A DNA stretch of 64,000 bases from a bacterium A37T11 (GTDB lineage Bacteria > Bacteroidota > Bacteroidia > Sphingobacteriales > Sphingobacteriaceae), in assembly GCA_900109895.1 (NCBI GenBank), contig FOBR01000006.1:62001-126000 (forward strand). The letters run 5' to 3'. Positions 25,516-35,351 of this stretch are shown piece by piece (positions within the stretch are counted from its first letter, which is position 1; each line of letters opens with the position of its first letter). The position numbers were made by a program, and so were the translations under genes. The notes under the pieces are model-generated. The model was not told the origin of the DNA, searched no databases, and worked only from the letters and a program-made list of their open reading frames with translations.

Positions 25516-28356
25516 ATGCGATTTATTTCCCTAATTCTCTCCATGGGTTTGCCCGTTATTTTACATGCAAAAGAAACAGATACATTAAAAAATAGCTTGA
25601 TAAGAGAAAAAAACGAAATTAGAGATACTGTAGTCATACCTAAAAGAATTACTAACTTACCATCAACTTCTCTACAACAGTATCTTAAAGGGGAAAATGT
25701 CGGACTCTACATCAAAGAAAATAATGGAGAACCAGGCACCATTCAATCCATGTATATTAGAGGCATTACAAAACCAGTTTTAAATCCTACGGACAACTAT
25801 CAACTTCAGCCTTTAATTGTTCTTGACGGCATACCAATGGCTGGAGATCATCCTTTTTCCTATGATATTCAAGAAAATAACGTAAACAAACTAGGACCAG
25901 CAACCAACCTATTAGCAACCATAGATATCGATAATATTGAAAGTATTGAGATATTAAAAGATCCGGCTGATATTGCGCAATTTGGCCCATTAGGTGGTAA
26001 TGGTGTAATTAAAATTACTACTAAAGCTCCTTTGGGAGGAAAACAAATAGGCGTAAACTTTTATACCGGAGTATCATTCAAGCCCCAGGTAGAGACTATT
26101 AATGCTAACTTTGAGAATAGATTCAGAAAGCAATTTTATAACCAATATGCTAATGACTATGAATTAGATACTTACCCAGTTTTCTTAAGTGATTCAATGA
26201 ATAATGATTACTATGGACCCTCAAATTGGTCTGATAGTTATTATAAAAATGGTATACTGGAAGATTTTAATGCCAATATTTCTACTGACACTAAAAATGC
26301 AAAATTTAAATTTTCTTTAGGTAATTTAATCAATAAAGGAATAGCTGACGGGACTGGACTAAAACGATACAGCGCAAGATTTCTAGTCGAAATGAAACCA
26401 TTAAATTGGTTATGGGTATCCGCACTGGTTAATGGCAACAGATTAGAGAGAGACAGAAACAGGAATTTAAGAGATCGGTTTGCAGAAATGAATTATTTAC
26501 CTGACCTCACCTCTCCACTTTCACCAAATAAAGGTAATTACAATTCATATTTGGAAGAATTTGACCAATCATTTGACAAAAACATTACCAATTTGATTAA
26601 TGGAAATATATCACTAAAAGTAAACTTGGGAAAATTTAATTTTACATCCAGAATAATTGCTGATTACAATGAAGGAAATAGAGATGTCTTCTACCCAAAA
26701 GCATTATTAATAGATAACAGTTATGCATCAAACTATTATGGCCTTAATCAACGAATATTTTTTGACAATACCGCTATTTATAATTTTAATATAAATTCTG
26801 AAAATCAAGTTGACCTTAAAGCTGGAACAAGTCTGGATTGGGAAACATATAAGTATAATTACATGAAAGGTTTTCGGGGAGTTAATGATTTTATCCAAAT
26901 ACTCACATCTTCTGGAGCTTTTCCTAAACAATTATTATACAAATATATAGACAAAACTGTACACAATATGATATCCTTCTATGGAAGTGGAAGCTATCAA
27001 TACAAATCTATATTTAATGCTGCATTATTTTTACGTGCCGATGGTTCTTCAAATGAACAGCCAACCAGTAGGTGGTTGTTTCAGCCTTCTTTAAAAATAA
27101 ACTGGAATATAAAAGAAAATTTATTAAAAGAAAATAACCTCCTTTCAACTTTAAAAATTATTGCAAGTTTAGGAAGAATAGGTTTATTAAATTCTTCCGA
27201 TTATTATTCACAAGGACCTTTGTATCAATCAGAAATAGGGTATACTGGTAATTCAACTATTCCATCATACATTGGAATCTCTACATTAACAAGGCCTTAC
27301 AGCCAAGGCTGGATTGGTTATAATCTTAATTGGGCTTATTCCGACCAACTTGATCTCGGATTAAATATAGGTATACAAAATGACAGGTTAAATGCTGCTA
27401 TTAATTATTATATCAAAAATAACAAAAATCAGTTAATAGGAATCCCTTCTTATATGGAATATGGATATAGCCAATCCTATATGGCTGGAATGAATGTCCA
27501 AAATCAGGGTATAGAATTCGCCTTAAATTGGCAAATACTGTATGGTCAAAAAGACAAATTAAAATGGAATTTTGCACTAAATATCAGTTACAATAAAAAC
27601 ACATTACAACAACTTCCAAATCAACTTAATGAGCTTACCATAGACAACAGACTACTCAAGGTGGGACAATCTATTGATCAATTTTGGCTTTATAAAAATG
27701 AGGGAATATACCAAGCACAAAACGAGATTCCCGTTGGAAAAAATTATAGTGGCATATTGTTTAAACCCGGTGACCCCATATGGAATGATGCGAATATAGA
27801 TAACCGGATAGATGAGTCTGATAAAATACTTACTGGTCATATTTTTCCAAAATATACAGGAGGATTTTCAAATCATTTAAGTTATAAAAATTGGGATTTA
27901 AATACAACATTTTATTTTAACATTGGACGAGATATTATAAATGCTGAAATGGCGAATAAATTTGATTTCATCAATCAGGAAAGTGAGCCAACAATAAACA
28001 ATATCAAAGAAATTACCTATTGGGAAAAAAGAGGAGACTATACTAAATATCCTTTGTATAATCCATGGAGTAATGTAATCCCTTACAGAAAGGATCAAGA
28101 TTTGTTTTTAGAAAATGGTTCATTTTTAAAATTAAAAACAATACAGCTAGGTTATGACCTGAGTAAGATAATTTATAAAAATCATAAAAACGGTCATATT
28201 AAAAAGTTTTATATCTATGGCACTGCCAACAATATATTTACGATAAGTCCTTACTCAGGGAGAGATCCGGAATTAGTGGATTATACAGGTTTTGACTACG
28301 GCTATAATATGGCTATTCCAAGCTCTTACACCTTAGGTATTAAAATGGGACTTTAA
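25516..28356 (+). CDS. SusC-like TonB-dependent receptor lacking the CnaB domain
   Basis: This 946-residue outer-membrane receptor begins with a signal peptide (FISLILSMGLPVILHAKE). A short linker leads straight into the plug (SLQQYLKGENVGLYIKENN, IRGITKPVL, LIVLDGIPMAG, DIDNIESIEILKDPADIAQF, GGNGVIKITTK). The barrel follows to the end. The usual SusC/RagA carboxypeptidase-like (CnaB) domain and EVVVxGY motif before the plug are missing, and the protein is about 110 residues shorter than the second SusC in this array. With the SusD downstream it should import an oligomer released at the surface. First gene of a ten-gene array; frame is intact. Confidence 0.9.
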   Translation: MRFISLILSMGLPVILHAKETDTLKNSLIREKNEIRDTVVIPKRITNLPSTSLQQYLKGENVGLYIKENNGEPGTIQSMYIRGITKPVLNPTDNYQLQPLIVLDGIPMAGDHPFSYDIQENNVNKLGPATNLLATIDIDNIESIEILKDPADIAQFGPLGGNGVIKITTKAPLGGKQIGVNFYTGVSFKPQVETINANFENRFRKQFYNQYANDYELDTYPVFLSDSMNNDYYGPSNWSDSYYKNGILEDFNANISTDTKNAKFKFSLGNLINKGIADGTGLKRYSARFLVEMKPLNWLWVSALVNGNRLERDRNRNLRDRFAEMNYLPDLTSPLSPNKGNYNSYLEEFDQSFDKNITNLINGNISLKVNLGKFNFTSRIIADYNEGNRDVFYPKALLIDNSYASNYYGLNQRIFFDNTAIYNFNINSENQVDLKAGTSLDWETYKYNYMKGFRGVNDFIQILTSSGAFPKQLLYKYIDKTVHNMISFYGSGSYQYKSIFNAALFLRADGSSNEQPTSRWLFQPSLKINWNIKENLLKENNLLSTLKIIASLGRIGLLNSSDYYSQGPLYQSEIGYTGNSTIPSYIGISTLTRPYSQGWIGYNLNWAYSDQLDLGLNIGIQNDRLNAAINYYIKNNKNQLIGIPSYMEYGYSQSYMAGMNVQNQGIEFALNWQILYGQKDKLKWNFALNISYNKNTLQQLPNQLNELTIDNRLLKVGQSIDQFWLYKNEGIYQAQNEIPVGKNYSGILFKPGDPIWNDANIDNRIDESDKILTGHIFPKYTGGFSNHLSYKNWDLNTTFYFNIGRDIINAEMANKFDFINQESEPTINNIKEITYWEKRGDYTKYPLYNPWSNVIPYRKDQDLFLENGSFLKLKTIQLGYDLSKIIYKNHKNGHIKKFYIYGTANNIFTISPYSGRDPELVDYTGFDYGYNMAIPSSYTLGIKMGL

Positions 28357-28388
28357 CCAAAAAATCAAGCTATTTAAGATATCAAAAA

Positions 28389-29906
28389 ATGGTTCATATA
28401 AAATTAAAATCTGCCATGCTGGCAACGTTAATAATCGTATTTAGTAGCTGTAAAAAAATGCTAGATGTGGATTCAAGCAGCGCTGTAAGCGAAGTTAATA
28501 TGTGGCAACATATGGAAGATGCAAAAGCAGCACTTATGGGCGTTTATGGATTAACTAGAGCAGCTCTGGCTGATAATGACGCATTTTGGTTATATGGTGA
28601 AGTTCGCCCTGGAGAATTTATTAGCCCTGGTAGACAGGATCTAAAAGCGATAGCGAATAATGAATTAACCGCATCTTATGCAACACTCGAAAATCTCACT
28701 AACTGGAGACGTTGGTACGCCGCCATTAATGCTGCAAATTTATTTTTGGAACGTATCCATGAGGTAAAGAGCAAAGATGAACATTATACCGAAAACAACA
28801 TGAATGTTGATATAGCACAGGTTAGAAGTTTAAGAGCTTTTGCTTATTTCTATATGGCCCGAATTTGGGGTGATATTCCCTTAATTTTAGCCTCAAATGA
28901 AAATGAATTTGTAAATAAACCTCGGGAAGATCAGAACAAAGTCCTGGCATGGGCACAAACTGAACTTGAGGAATCTGCTGAACAGCTCCCTTTTGAGTAT
29001 AGTACACAAGATGAAAAACAACAAGGTGATTATTATAATGAAACCTCAGATAAATGGGCTGGTGCTTTAATAAGAAAACTTTCTGATTACGCCATTTTAG
29101 CACATATTTCTGCCTATCAAGGAAATTATCAGGAGGTTGCTAATTATACTGCATATATTATTAATAACTATTCTTCCAGTAAAATGAATTTCAGCAGTTC
29201 CTCCTATCTTGGAAGCAGTACAGGACTTTTTAACAATAGGAACTCAAACCAATTATTAGGTTTCAGCTTTGATTGGAATTACCAAGAAGGTTCTCCTGTT
29301 GGACATATAGAAGAATTAACTCTTGCAAGTCCATTAGTAGACAAAGAGGTTCCAGATCTTTACTTACCCAAAAATAAAATAATAGACATTTTTACGGAAG
29401 ATAAAGATGGTCGATTCTACCTGGACACACTTGGGAATCCTGGAAATGAAAACTATTTCACTAATTTTACTAGTAAGTACCCAATATTCAGTAAAATAAA
29501 TTGTAATTTAGGAGGTGAAACTGCTGATGAAAATTTCAGTACGTTTACAAGTGCTATCATATTTACCAGACTGGAAGATATCGTATTGCTTCGTGCAGAA
29601 GCCTTATTTGCTTTAGGAGATAGATCCGATGCTGAATCAACCTTAAACACCATAAGAATAAAAAGAGGATTGAATAATTATTCCAAAGATATAAATGGTG
29701 ATTTATTAACCAGCATATTTACAGAAAGACAAAGAGAACTTATGGGGGAAGGACATCGATGGTATGACCTAATCAGATTCAACAAACTTAGAAAGGTAAA
29801 TGATAATATAAGCAATTTAATAGAAAACGGAGGCATTTATTGGCCAATATCCAAAAATGTCCTAGGTCAAAACAGTTTATTGGAACAAAACAATTATTGG
29901 AAATAG
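28389..29906 (+). CDS. RagB/SusD family surface lipoprotein
   Basis: This 505-residue lipoprotein has its lipidation Cys at residue 21 (VFSSCKKMLDV). SusD-type features are the helical TPR-like scaffold with NWRRWYAAINAANLFLERI, VRSLRAFAYFYMARIWGDIPLI, and the C-terminal RLEDIVLLRAEALFALG, LNTIRIKRGL and FTERQRELMGEGHRWYDLIRF. It caps the SusC barrel encoded 32 bases upstream and binds the incoming substrate at the cell surface. The substrate cannot be inferred from the sequence. The next gene begins only 3 bases after its stop. Confidence 0.95.
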   Translation: MVHIKLKSAMLATLIIVFSSCKKMLDVDSSSAVSEVNMWQHMEDAKAALMGVYGLTRAALADNDAFWLYGEVRPGEFISPGRQDLKAIANNELTASYATLENLTNWRRWYAAINAANLFLERIHEVKSKDEHYTENNMNVDIAQVRSLRAFAYFYMARIWGDIPLILASNENEFVNKPREDQNKVLAWAQTELEESAEQLPFEYSTQDEKQQGDYYNETSDKWAGALIRKLSDYAILAHISAYQGNYQEVANYTAYIINNYSSSKMNFSSSSYLGSSTGLFNNRNSNQLLGFSFDWNYQEGSPVGHIEELTLASPLVDKEVPDLYLPKNKIIDIFTEDKDGRFYLDTLGNPGNENYFTNFTSKYPIFSKINCNLGGETADENFSTFTSAIIFTRLEDIVLLRAEALFALGDRSDAESTLNTIRIKRGLNNYSKDINGDLLTSIFTERQRELMGEGHRWYDLIRFNKLRKVNDNISNLIENGGIYWPISKNVLGQNSLLEQNNYWK

Positions 29907-29909
29907 GTT

Positions 29910-31031
29910 ATGGCAAGTAAACAATATTTTAACTATATATTTTTCGGCATTTTGGTTTGTTTGGTATTATCTATTATGTTTAGTTGTAATAAAAAAAGTC
30001 TATATTACGACCAATATGCAGACACCACATCCTACAGTGGAAATGCCATTGCCTATTTAAAGAGTAAACCTGGTCAATTTGACTCTCTCTTAAAGGTTAT
30101 TCAATTGATGAATTTAGAAACAACATTAAAAGATAGCAACATAACATTATTTGCTTTACAAAATACAAGTTTTCAACTCGCTATTGAAAATTTAAATTCT
30201 GTAAGAAAAATAACGGGTAAAGCACCTCAATATTTAGAAAGTATTAAACAACAGCAACTTGACACTATGTTGTGTGAGTATATAATAAAAGGACTTTATA
30301 CAAGCGATGATTTTAACTTACAGGATGGGCTAATTGTAAATGGTGTAAGATATGGTAAGGAAATGAATGCCCGACTTAATTTATATAATGCTTCTGGTTA
30401 CCTTAAAGGTGGGCCAAAGGCCATAGATTTTACTGATACTAGAAATAGTCAATTCTCTCGTGATTGGGTGACAGCCAGCACCACTACTACGGATATAAAA
30501 ACAAGCAATGCCCGAATTAATGTTCTTGACAAAGACCATGTTTTTGGATTTAATGATTTTGTCAGCAGACTTACTTATATCCCCCCACCAACAAATTTAT
30601 TTAGTTTAATTGGTGGTACAACTTCGGTATCAAAAGAAACAAGTGGAGGTGTAAATGGACCAGAAGCATCGAAATATGCCTTTGATGGAAATCCGGAAAC
30701 AAAATTTTTATTAATGGGATTTGTCGGGCCTCAATGGATACAATTCAAATTTGTTGAACCCACTGTTTCTAATTCTTATACAATTACTTCAGCAAATGAT
30801 GCACAAGACCGGGATCCGGCAGATTGGAATATTGAAGGATCCAATGATAGTCTTAATTATAAATTATTAGATGCGAGAGCATCAGAAGTGTTTGACAAAA
30901 GATTAACCACAAGAGTATTTAGGTTTAATAATACCATTGCGTATAAATACTATCGATTGACTATATTTAGGACCAATGGCAGCCCTGATATGCAATTTGC
31001 AGACTGGACAATGAATTTTGAAGAGAGATGA
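29910..31031 (+). CDS. FAS1-like plus discoidin-like lipoprotein
   Basis: This 373-residue lipoprotein has a lipobox at IMFSCNKK (Cys 26). Residues about 45-215 resemble a fasciclin (FAS1) domain: AIAYLKSKPGQFDSLLKVIQ, NITLFALQNTSFQLAIENL and a closing RINVLDKDHVFGFNDF. A C-terminal beta-sandwich (about 230-373) resembles an F5/8 type C or carbohydrate-binding module: KYAFDGNPETKFLL, WIQFKFVEPT, DRDPADWNIEGSNDSLNYK, YKYYRLTIFR. It may be a surface-exposed binding protein working with the adjacent SusC/SusD. A related C-terminal domain recurs in the gene at 41036. Confidence 0.82.
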   Translation: MASKQYFNYIFFGILVCLVLSIMFSCNKKSLYYDQYADTTSYSGNAIAYLKSKPGQFDSLLKVIQLMNLETTLKDSNITLFALQNTSFQLAIENLNSVRKITGKAPQYLESIKQQQLDTMLCEYIIKGLYTSDDFNLQDGLIVNGVRYGKEMNARLNLYNASGYLKGGPKAIDFTDTRNSQFSRDWVTASTTTTDIKTSNARINVLDKDHVFGFNDFVSRLTYIPPPTNLFSLIGGTTSVSKETSGGVNGPEASKYAFDGNPETKFLLMGFVGPQWIQFKFVEPTVSNSYTITSANDAQDRDPADWNIEGSNDSLNYKLLDARASEVFDKRLTTRVFRFNNTIAYKYYRLTIFRTNGSPDMQFADWTMNFEER

Positions 31032-31060
31032 TGACTTATTAAACCATAAAAATTTTAAAC

Positions 31061-32149
31061 ATGGATACAAGAAAAAATAGGTATATAGGAACCCTTATAC
31101 TGGGAGTTATCCTTCCTTTCTCAGGGTGCAAAAAGTTATACAATTTGCCGGAAGAAACACTTTATTTAAGTCCAGACATAAGTTATACCAGTCAAATATT
31201 AGAACCCGTATTAGGCAGGATGAATATATTAGGATCAGTATCTACCAATTATTCATCATTACCGATAACCTTCGAAATTAAAAATCCAAGATATGGTAAT
31301 GGAAAAGTATACAATGATCTATTTCAAGTAAAACCCACTTATGTCTGGGATGCGGAATATACTGGCAATGAGACAACCTTAGAAGAAATTGAATCGAAAC
31401 GTCATTTAGAAGACCATCCACTATTTGAAGTAGACAATAATGGTAACTTTATTTTGTGGCCCTCATCAAACAATGAACTTATTGAGCCCCGATCAATTGA
31501 TGGAGAAGATCTTACCCAGAATATCAGATATTTTGACTTAAAAATAAGTAACAGTCAGGGATCAAAAACCATTAAAGATTTTCAATTTCTTCCTTGGAGG
31601 GAGAGGCCATATGACCCATATACAGATATAGATCCATATACAGGTGAACTTGTTCCTGATCCGCTTGATCCAAGCAACCCGAACAAACACGATCACATTA
31701 CTCCTTCATTGAGTAATGTGGTGGGGGAAAAATCCAATGAACAACTTGTCATCAACTCTGAAAAAAGAGATGTAGTTGTATATATAAAACCATTTGAAGG
31801 GGGAAACGGGCACAACCTACGATTTAAATTTTTAAACACAGATTCCTTGCCTATTAATCCTGCTCAATTTAATGAAACCAAATGGGATAATATAATCCAT
31901 GGCTTCAATAAAACGATAACAGACAAATACGTTCAATATGATGTAGCATATCCAATACCACTTACTAATATTTCCACAAAATACAGTAGTAATGGTAATG
32001 CATCGGTCAACTTTTCCTACTCCAGATTAGGCTATGGTGGAATATTATCAATAAGCAATATAAGTTTGGAATTTAAAATATTTCATCCTGGCGATTGGGA
32101 AATTGTTTTTCACTTTATTAATGATAATCCAAAATTTGAAGACGATTAG
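31061..32149 (+). CDS. DUF5007-like lipoprotein
   Basis: This 362-residue lipoprotein has its Cys at residue 23 (LPFSGCKKLY). The rest is a beta-rich protein with PVLGRMNILGSVSTNYSSLP, GNFILWPSSNNELIEPRS and a proline/aspartate-rich patch (PYDPYTDIDPYTGELVPDP, about residues 185-205), ending in HPGDWEIVFHFINDNP. It resembles the DUF5007 proteins encoded beside SusC/SusD pairs in Bacteroidota; that assignment is from memory. A surface or glycan-binding accessory role fits the context but is unproven. It ends 13 bases before the second SusC. Confidence 0.65.
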   Translation: MDTRKNRYIGTLILGVILPFSGCKKLYNLPEETLYLSPDISYTSQILEPVLGRMNILGSVSTNYSSLPITFEIKNPRYGNGKVYNDLFQVKPTYVWDAEYTGNETTLEEIESKRHLEDHPLFEVDNNGNFILWPSSNNELIEPRSIDGEDLTQNIRYFDLKISNSQGSKTIKDFQFLPWRERPYDPYTDIDPYTGELVPDPLDPSNPNKHDHITPSLSNVVGEKSNEQLVINSEKRDVVVYIKPFEGGNGHNLRFKFLNTDSLPINPAQFNETKWDNIIHGFNKTITDKYVQYDVAYPIPLTNISTKYSSNGNASVNFSYSRLGYGGILSISNISLEFKIFHPGDWEIVFHFINDNPKFEDD

Positions 32150-32162
32150 TTTTTGCAATAAC

Positions 32163-35100
32163 ATGGAAAATACATATCAGAATTATAGGTTTAAAAAATT
32201 AAGGTCTATTTATTGTCTCTTACCAGCAATACTCATACTATTTTCGCAATTTTTAACTTCACCATTGCTCGGCCAAAATCAACGATTCATTAAAGGCTTG
32301 GTTGTTGATGAAAGTAATAATTCGATGCCTGGAGTAACAATAGTAAGTTTTAAAACCAAAAAATCGCTTGGACAAACAAATACAAAAGGAGAGTTTACGG
32401 TAAAGATCGGCGACAATGAAAATCTTTTGTTCAAATTTATAGGCTTTGTTAACAAGACAGTGATCATAAAACCAACCGATAAAAACATAACCGTTGTTTT
32501 AAAGGAAGATCAAAACGGTTTAGATGAAGTCGTGGTAAGAGGTTATGTAAGCCGTTCAAAAGAATTAAGTACAGGCTCATCTTTTACAATAAGCGGTGCT
32601 GAAGTGCAAGATGTACCCGTTGCCAATATTGAACAATTACTCCAAGGAAAAGTTCCAGGTATGAATATTCAGATTAATACAGGTGCACCTGGATTCAGGG
32701 GGACAACACAAATAAGAGGTCTTTCTACGCTCTCAGTATCCGGAAGTGGAAACGAATCCTTTTTACAGCCTACATCGCCCTTATATGTTATTGATGGAGT
32801 TCCCCTCGACGCAAATAGTGCAGAGGAAATGGGTTATCAACAACAAGGCCCTGGAGTAAGTCCTTTATCCATGATACCACAGGAAGATGTGGAAAGTATT
32901 GAAATTTTAAAAGATGCACAAGCTACTTCCCTATATGGTTCTATGGCTGCTTATGGGGTAATTATAATTAAAACGAAAAGGGGAAGCTCAGAAATCCCCA
33001 GAATTAGATATACAGGTAATTATTTTGTAAAAACACCGCCAAAATTGAGATCAACGTTAGGAGGTAATTTAGAAAGAGCTTTTAAAATAAATGAAATTTT
33101 ACAAAATGCGACCTCCATTAGTGATATTGATAAAATATCTCAAACACCATTTCTTTCAGATAGTTTGAATGCTTATTATAATAACAGTACTGACTGGCAA
33201 GGATTATATTATGGAAGTACTTTTAATCAAAGCCACAATTTGGCCATTGATGGCGGAGATCAAACATTTTCCTATAAAACGAACCTTGGATATTATAATG
33301 AACAGGGTATAATTCAGAATACCGGTTTTGAACGGTATACAGGAAATATACGAATGGATTACCAGCCTAATAACAGTAATCTGAAATTTATGGGCCAGTT
33401 TACCGGACAAATTGGGAAACAAAACAAAGGAAGTGGAACTGGATTGCTTCAAACTGGCGTTGCCAGCAGCGGACAATCGTCCACCCTATTACCAGACCCT
33501 TCATTCTATACTAGCAGTAATGAATATCTTTCTGCCTTATCCACAGACGATGATAACCTAGTTAAATCGTTAAGGGCAAATATCGAGGCAAGTTATATGA
33601 TTTTAAAAGGATTATCTGCCAACGCAGCTGTAAGTTACCATTTTCAATCAAAAACAGAGTCGACTTTCGTTCCTGCGGAAGCAAACAATATGATAACTAA
33701 AAATTATGCTTACAATGGAACAGAAACTGAATTATACAGCAGAAATAGCCTAACCTATTCACTATCATTACATGATAAACATAATTTCTTTTTCAATGCT
33801 TTTAACGAAATTAGAATAGTCAATAGCCAAAATGCTTCAATAACACAGGTTGGAACGGCTAATGATCAAATAAAGGGTCCTATTGGATTTGATGCGATTA
33901 AATCGGAGGGCGGAATAGTTGATTATAATGATCAAAGGGCAATATCATTTGCATTAGCCGCTTCCTATGATTATAAAAAGAAATACGTTTTGGATCTTTC
34001 CTATAGATTGGACGGCTCTTCAGGAAATGGTTTTGATGATTTGTACACTAAAAATCCGGCAGTTGGACTTCGTTGGAATTTCAGCAAAGAGAATTTTAGT
34101 AGTGAGTTAGACTGGTTAAATATGGGTGCTATAAGATTAAGTTGGGGAATAAATGTAATTCCAAACAGTACTTTGCAACGAATTTATGGGAAATATAACA
34201 TAACTGGAAATTATAATGGTGAGCAAGGAATAGGTATTGATTATGGCACAATTCCTAATCCCGTTCTGAAACCAACAACCACAAGCCAATTTAATTTAGG
34301 ATTAGATTTAAATCTATTTCATAATAAAATAGACCTGATATATGATACCTATTATAAGAAAGTAGACAATTTATTATTTGATATGTCTCTTCCAAATACA
34401 GTAGGATTTTCCACATTAAACAGCAACGATGCTGCAATTTCAAATTATGGTCATGAATTGTCTATAACATTTAGGCCATTGCCCGCTACCAGCAAGGTAG
34501 ATTTTATGTTTACTATAAACGGAGCATATAATAAAGACGTATTGACTAAATTGCCTGCCGAATATGGTGGTCAATATATAAGATTTGATACTGGAGACAC
34601 CAAGCAGCACAATTTATACCGTGTAGGGTCGGCAACATTATCTAATTACTTATTGATAAACGAAGGTGTCTATGCGACAGATAGTGACGTACCGGTAAAT
34701 CCGAAAACTGGCCTTAGATATCAAACAAACGGAACATTTTTTCAAGCCGGAGACCCCATATTTAAAGATATGAATGGCGATTATATTCTTGATGAAAAAG
34801 ATTACACAAGAACTGGAAATAATCAGCCTCTATTTACAGGGGGTATGTCAACTACCATAGGATACGCCAGCTTCACATTGAGTATAAATGCTTCTTATAC
34901 ATGGAAACGCACCATTTTAAACAATGCACTCGCGGACAGATTAAGTCTTATGAAAGATCCATTTTCATCAACTGCTGTCGTGCCTCTTACTGATATTAAT
35001 ATGTGGAGAAAACCCGGTGATATAGCTAAATATCCTTACGCATATAATTACACCAGATTTAGTACCATTTCACCATTTAGGTATGATCAAACACTTTGGG

Positions 35101-35339
35101 CTGAGGACGGATCTTATTTAAAAATAAATAACATTATTTTAGCTTATCAGTTTAATAAAAGATTAGTAAGAACTTGGGGATTAAACAATTTAAGAGTTTA
35201 TCTTTCAATGGATAATTTAATTACGTTTTCTCCATATTCGGGGCCTAATCCCGAAAACGTAACTTCTATGGGACGCGATGTATCTAACGGATATCCAGTT
35301 CCAAGAAGCTATAATATAGGTATAAACATAGAATTCTAA
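32163..35339 (+). CDS. SusC/RagA TonB-linked outer-membrane receptor
   Basis: This receptor is 1058 residues from the ATG at 32163. I prefer this start because it begins 13 bases after the previous stop and gives an N-terminus ending in a signal segment (LPAILILFSQFLTSPLLGQN). The CnaB domain (about residues 35-120) includes FIKGLVVDESNNSMPGVTI. A TonB-box-like LDEVVVRGY follows, then the plug (IEQLLQGKVPGMNIQINTGA, IRGLSTLSV, PLYVIDGVPLD, DVESIEILKDAQATSLYGS) and barrel. It is a full-length SusC, unlike the first copy, and pairs with the SusD at 35352. Substrate unknown. Confidence 0.96.
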   Translation: MENTYQNYRFKKLRSIYCLLPAILILFSQFLTSPLLGQNQRFIKGLVVDESNNSMPGVTIVSFKTKKSLGQTNTKGEFTVKIGDNENLLFKFIGFVNKTVIIKPTDKNITVVLKEDQNGLDEVVVRGYVSRSKELSTGSSFTISGAEVQDVPVANIEQLLQGKVPGMNIQINTGAPGFRGTTQIRGLSTLSVSGSGNESFLQPTSPLYVIDGVPLDANSAEEMGYQQQGPGVSPLSMIPQEDVESIEILKDAQATSLYGSMAAYGVIIIKTKRGSSEIPRIRYTGNYFVKTPPKLRSTLGGNLERAFKINEILQNATSISDIDKISQTPFLSDSLNAYYNNSTDWQGLYYGSTFNQSHNLAIDGGDQTFSYKTNLGYYNEQGIIQNTGFERYTGNIRMDYQPNNSNLKFMGQFTGQIGKQNKGSGTGLLQTGVASSGQSSTLLPDPSFYTSSNEYLSALSTDDDNLVKSLRANIEASYMILKGLSANAAVSYHFQSKTESTFVPAEANNMITKNYAYNGTETELYSRNSLTYSLSLHDKHNFFFNAFNEIRIVNSQNASITQVGTANDQIKGPIGFDAIKSEGGIVDYNDQRAISFALAASYDYKKKYVLDLSYRLDGSSGNGFDDLYTKNPAVGLRWNFSKENFSSELDWLNMGAIRLSWGINVIPNSTLQRIYGKYNITGNYNGEQGIGIDYGTIPNPVLKPTTTSQFNLGLDLNLFHNKIDLIYDTYYKKVDNLLFDMSLPNTVGFSTLNSNDAAISNYGHELSITFRPLPATSKVDFMFTINGAYNKDVLTKLPAEYGGQYIRFDTGDTKQHNLYRVGSATLSNYLLINEGVYATDSDVPVNPKTGLRYQTNGTFFQAGDPIFKDMNGDYILDEKDYTRTGNNQPLFTGGMSTTIGYASFTLSINASYTWKRTILNNALADRLSLMKDPFSSTAVVPLTDINMWRKPGDIAKYPYAYNYTRFSTISPFRYDQTLWAEDGSYLKINNIILAYQFNKRLVRTWGLNNLRVYLSMDNLITFSPYSGPNPENVTSMGRDVSNGYPVPRSYNIGINIEF

Positions 35340-35351
35340 GAATAATGCATT

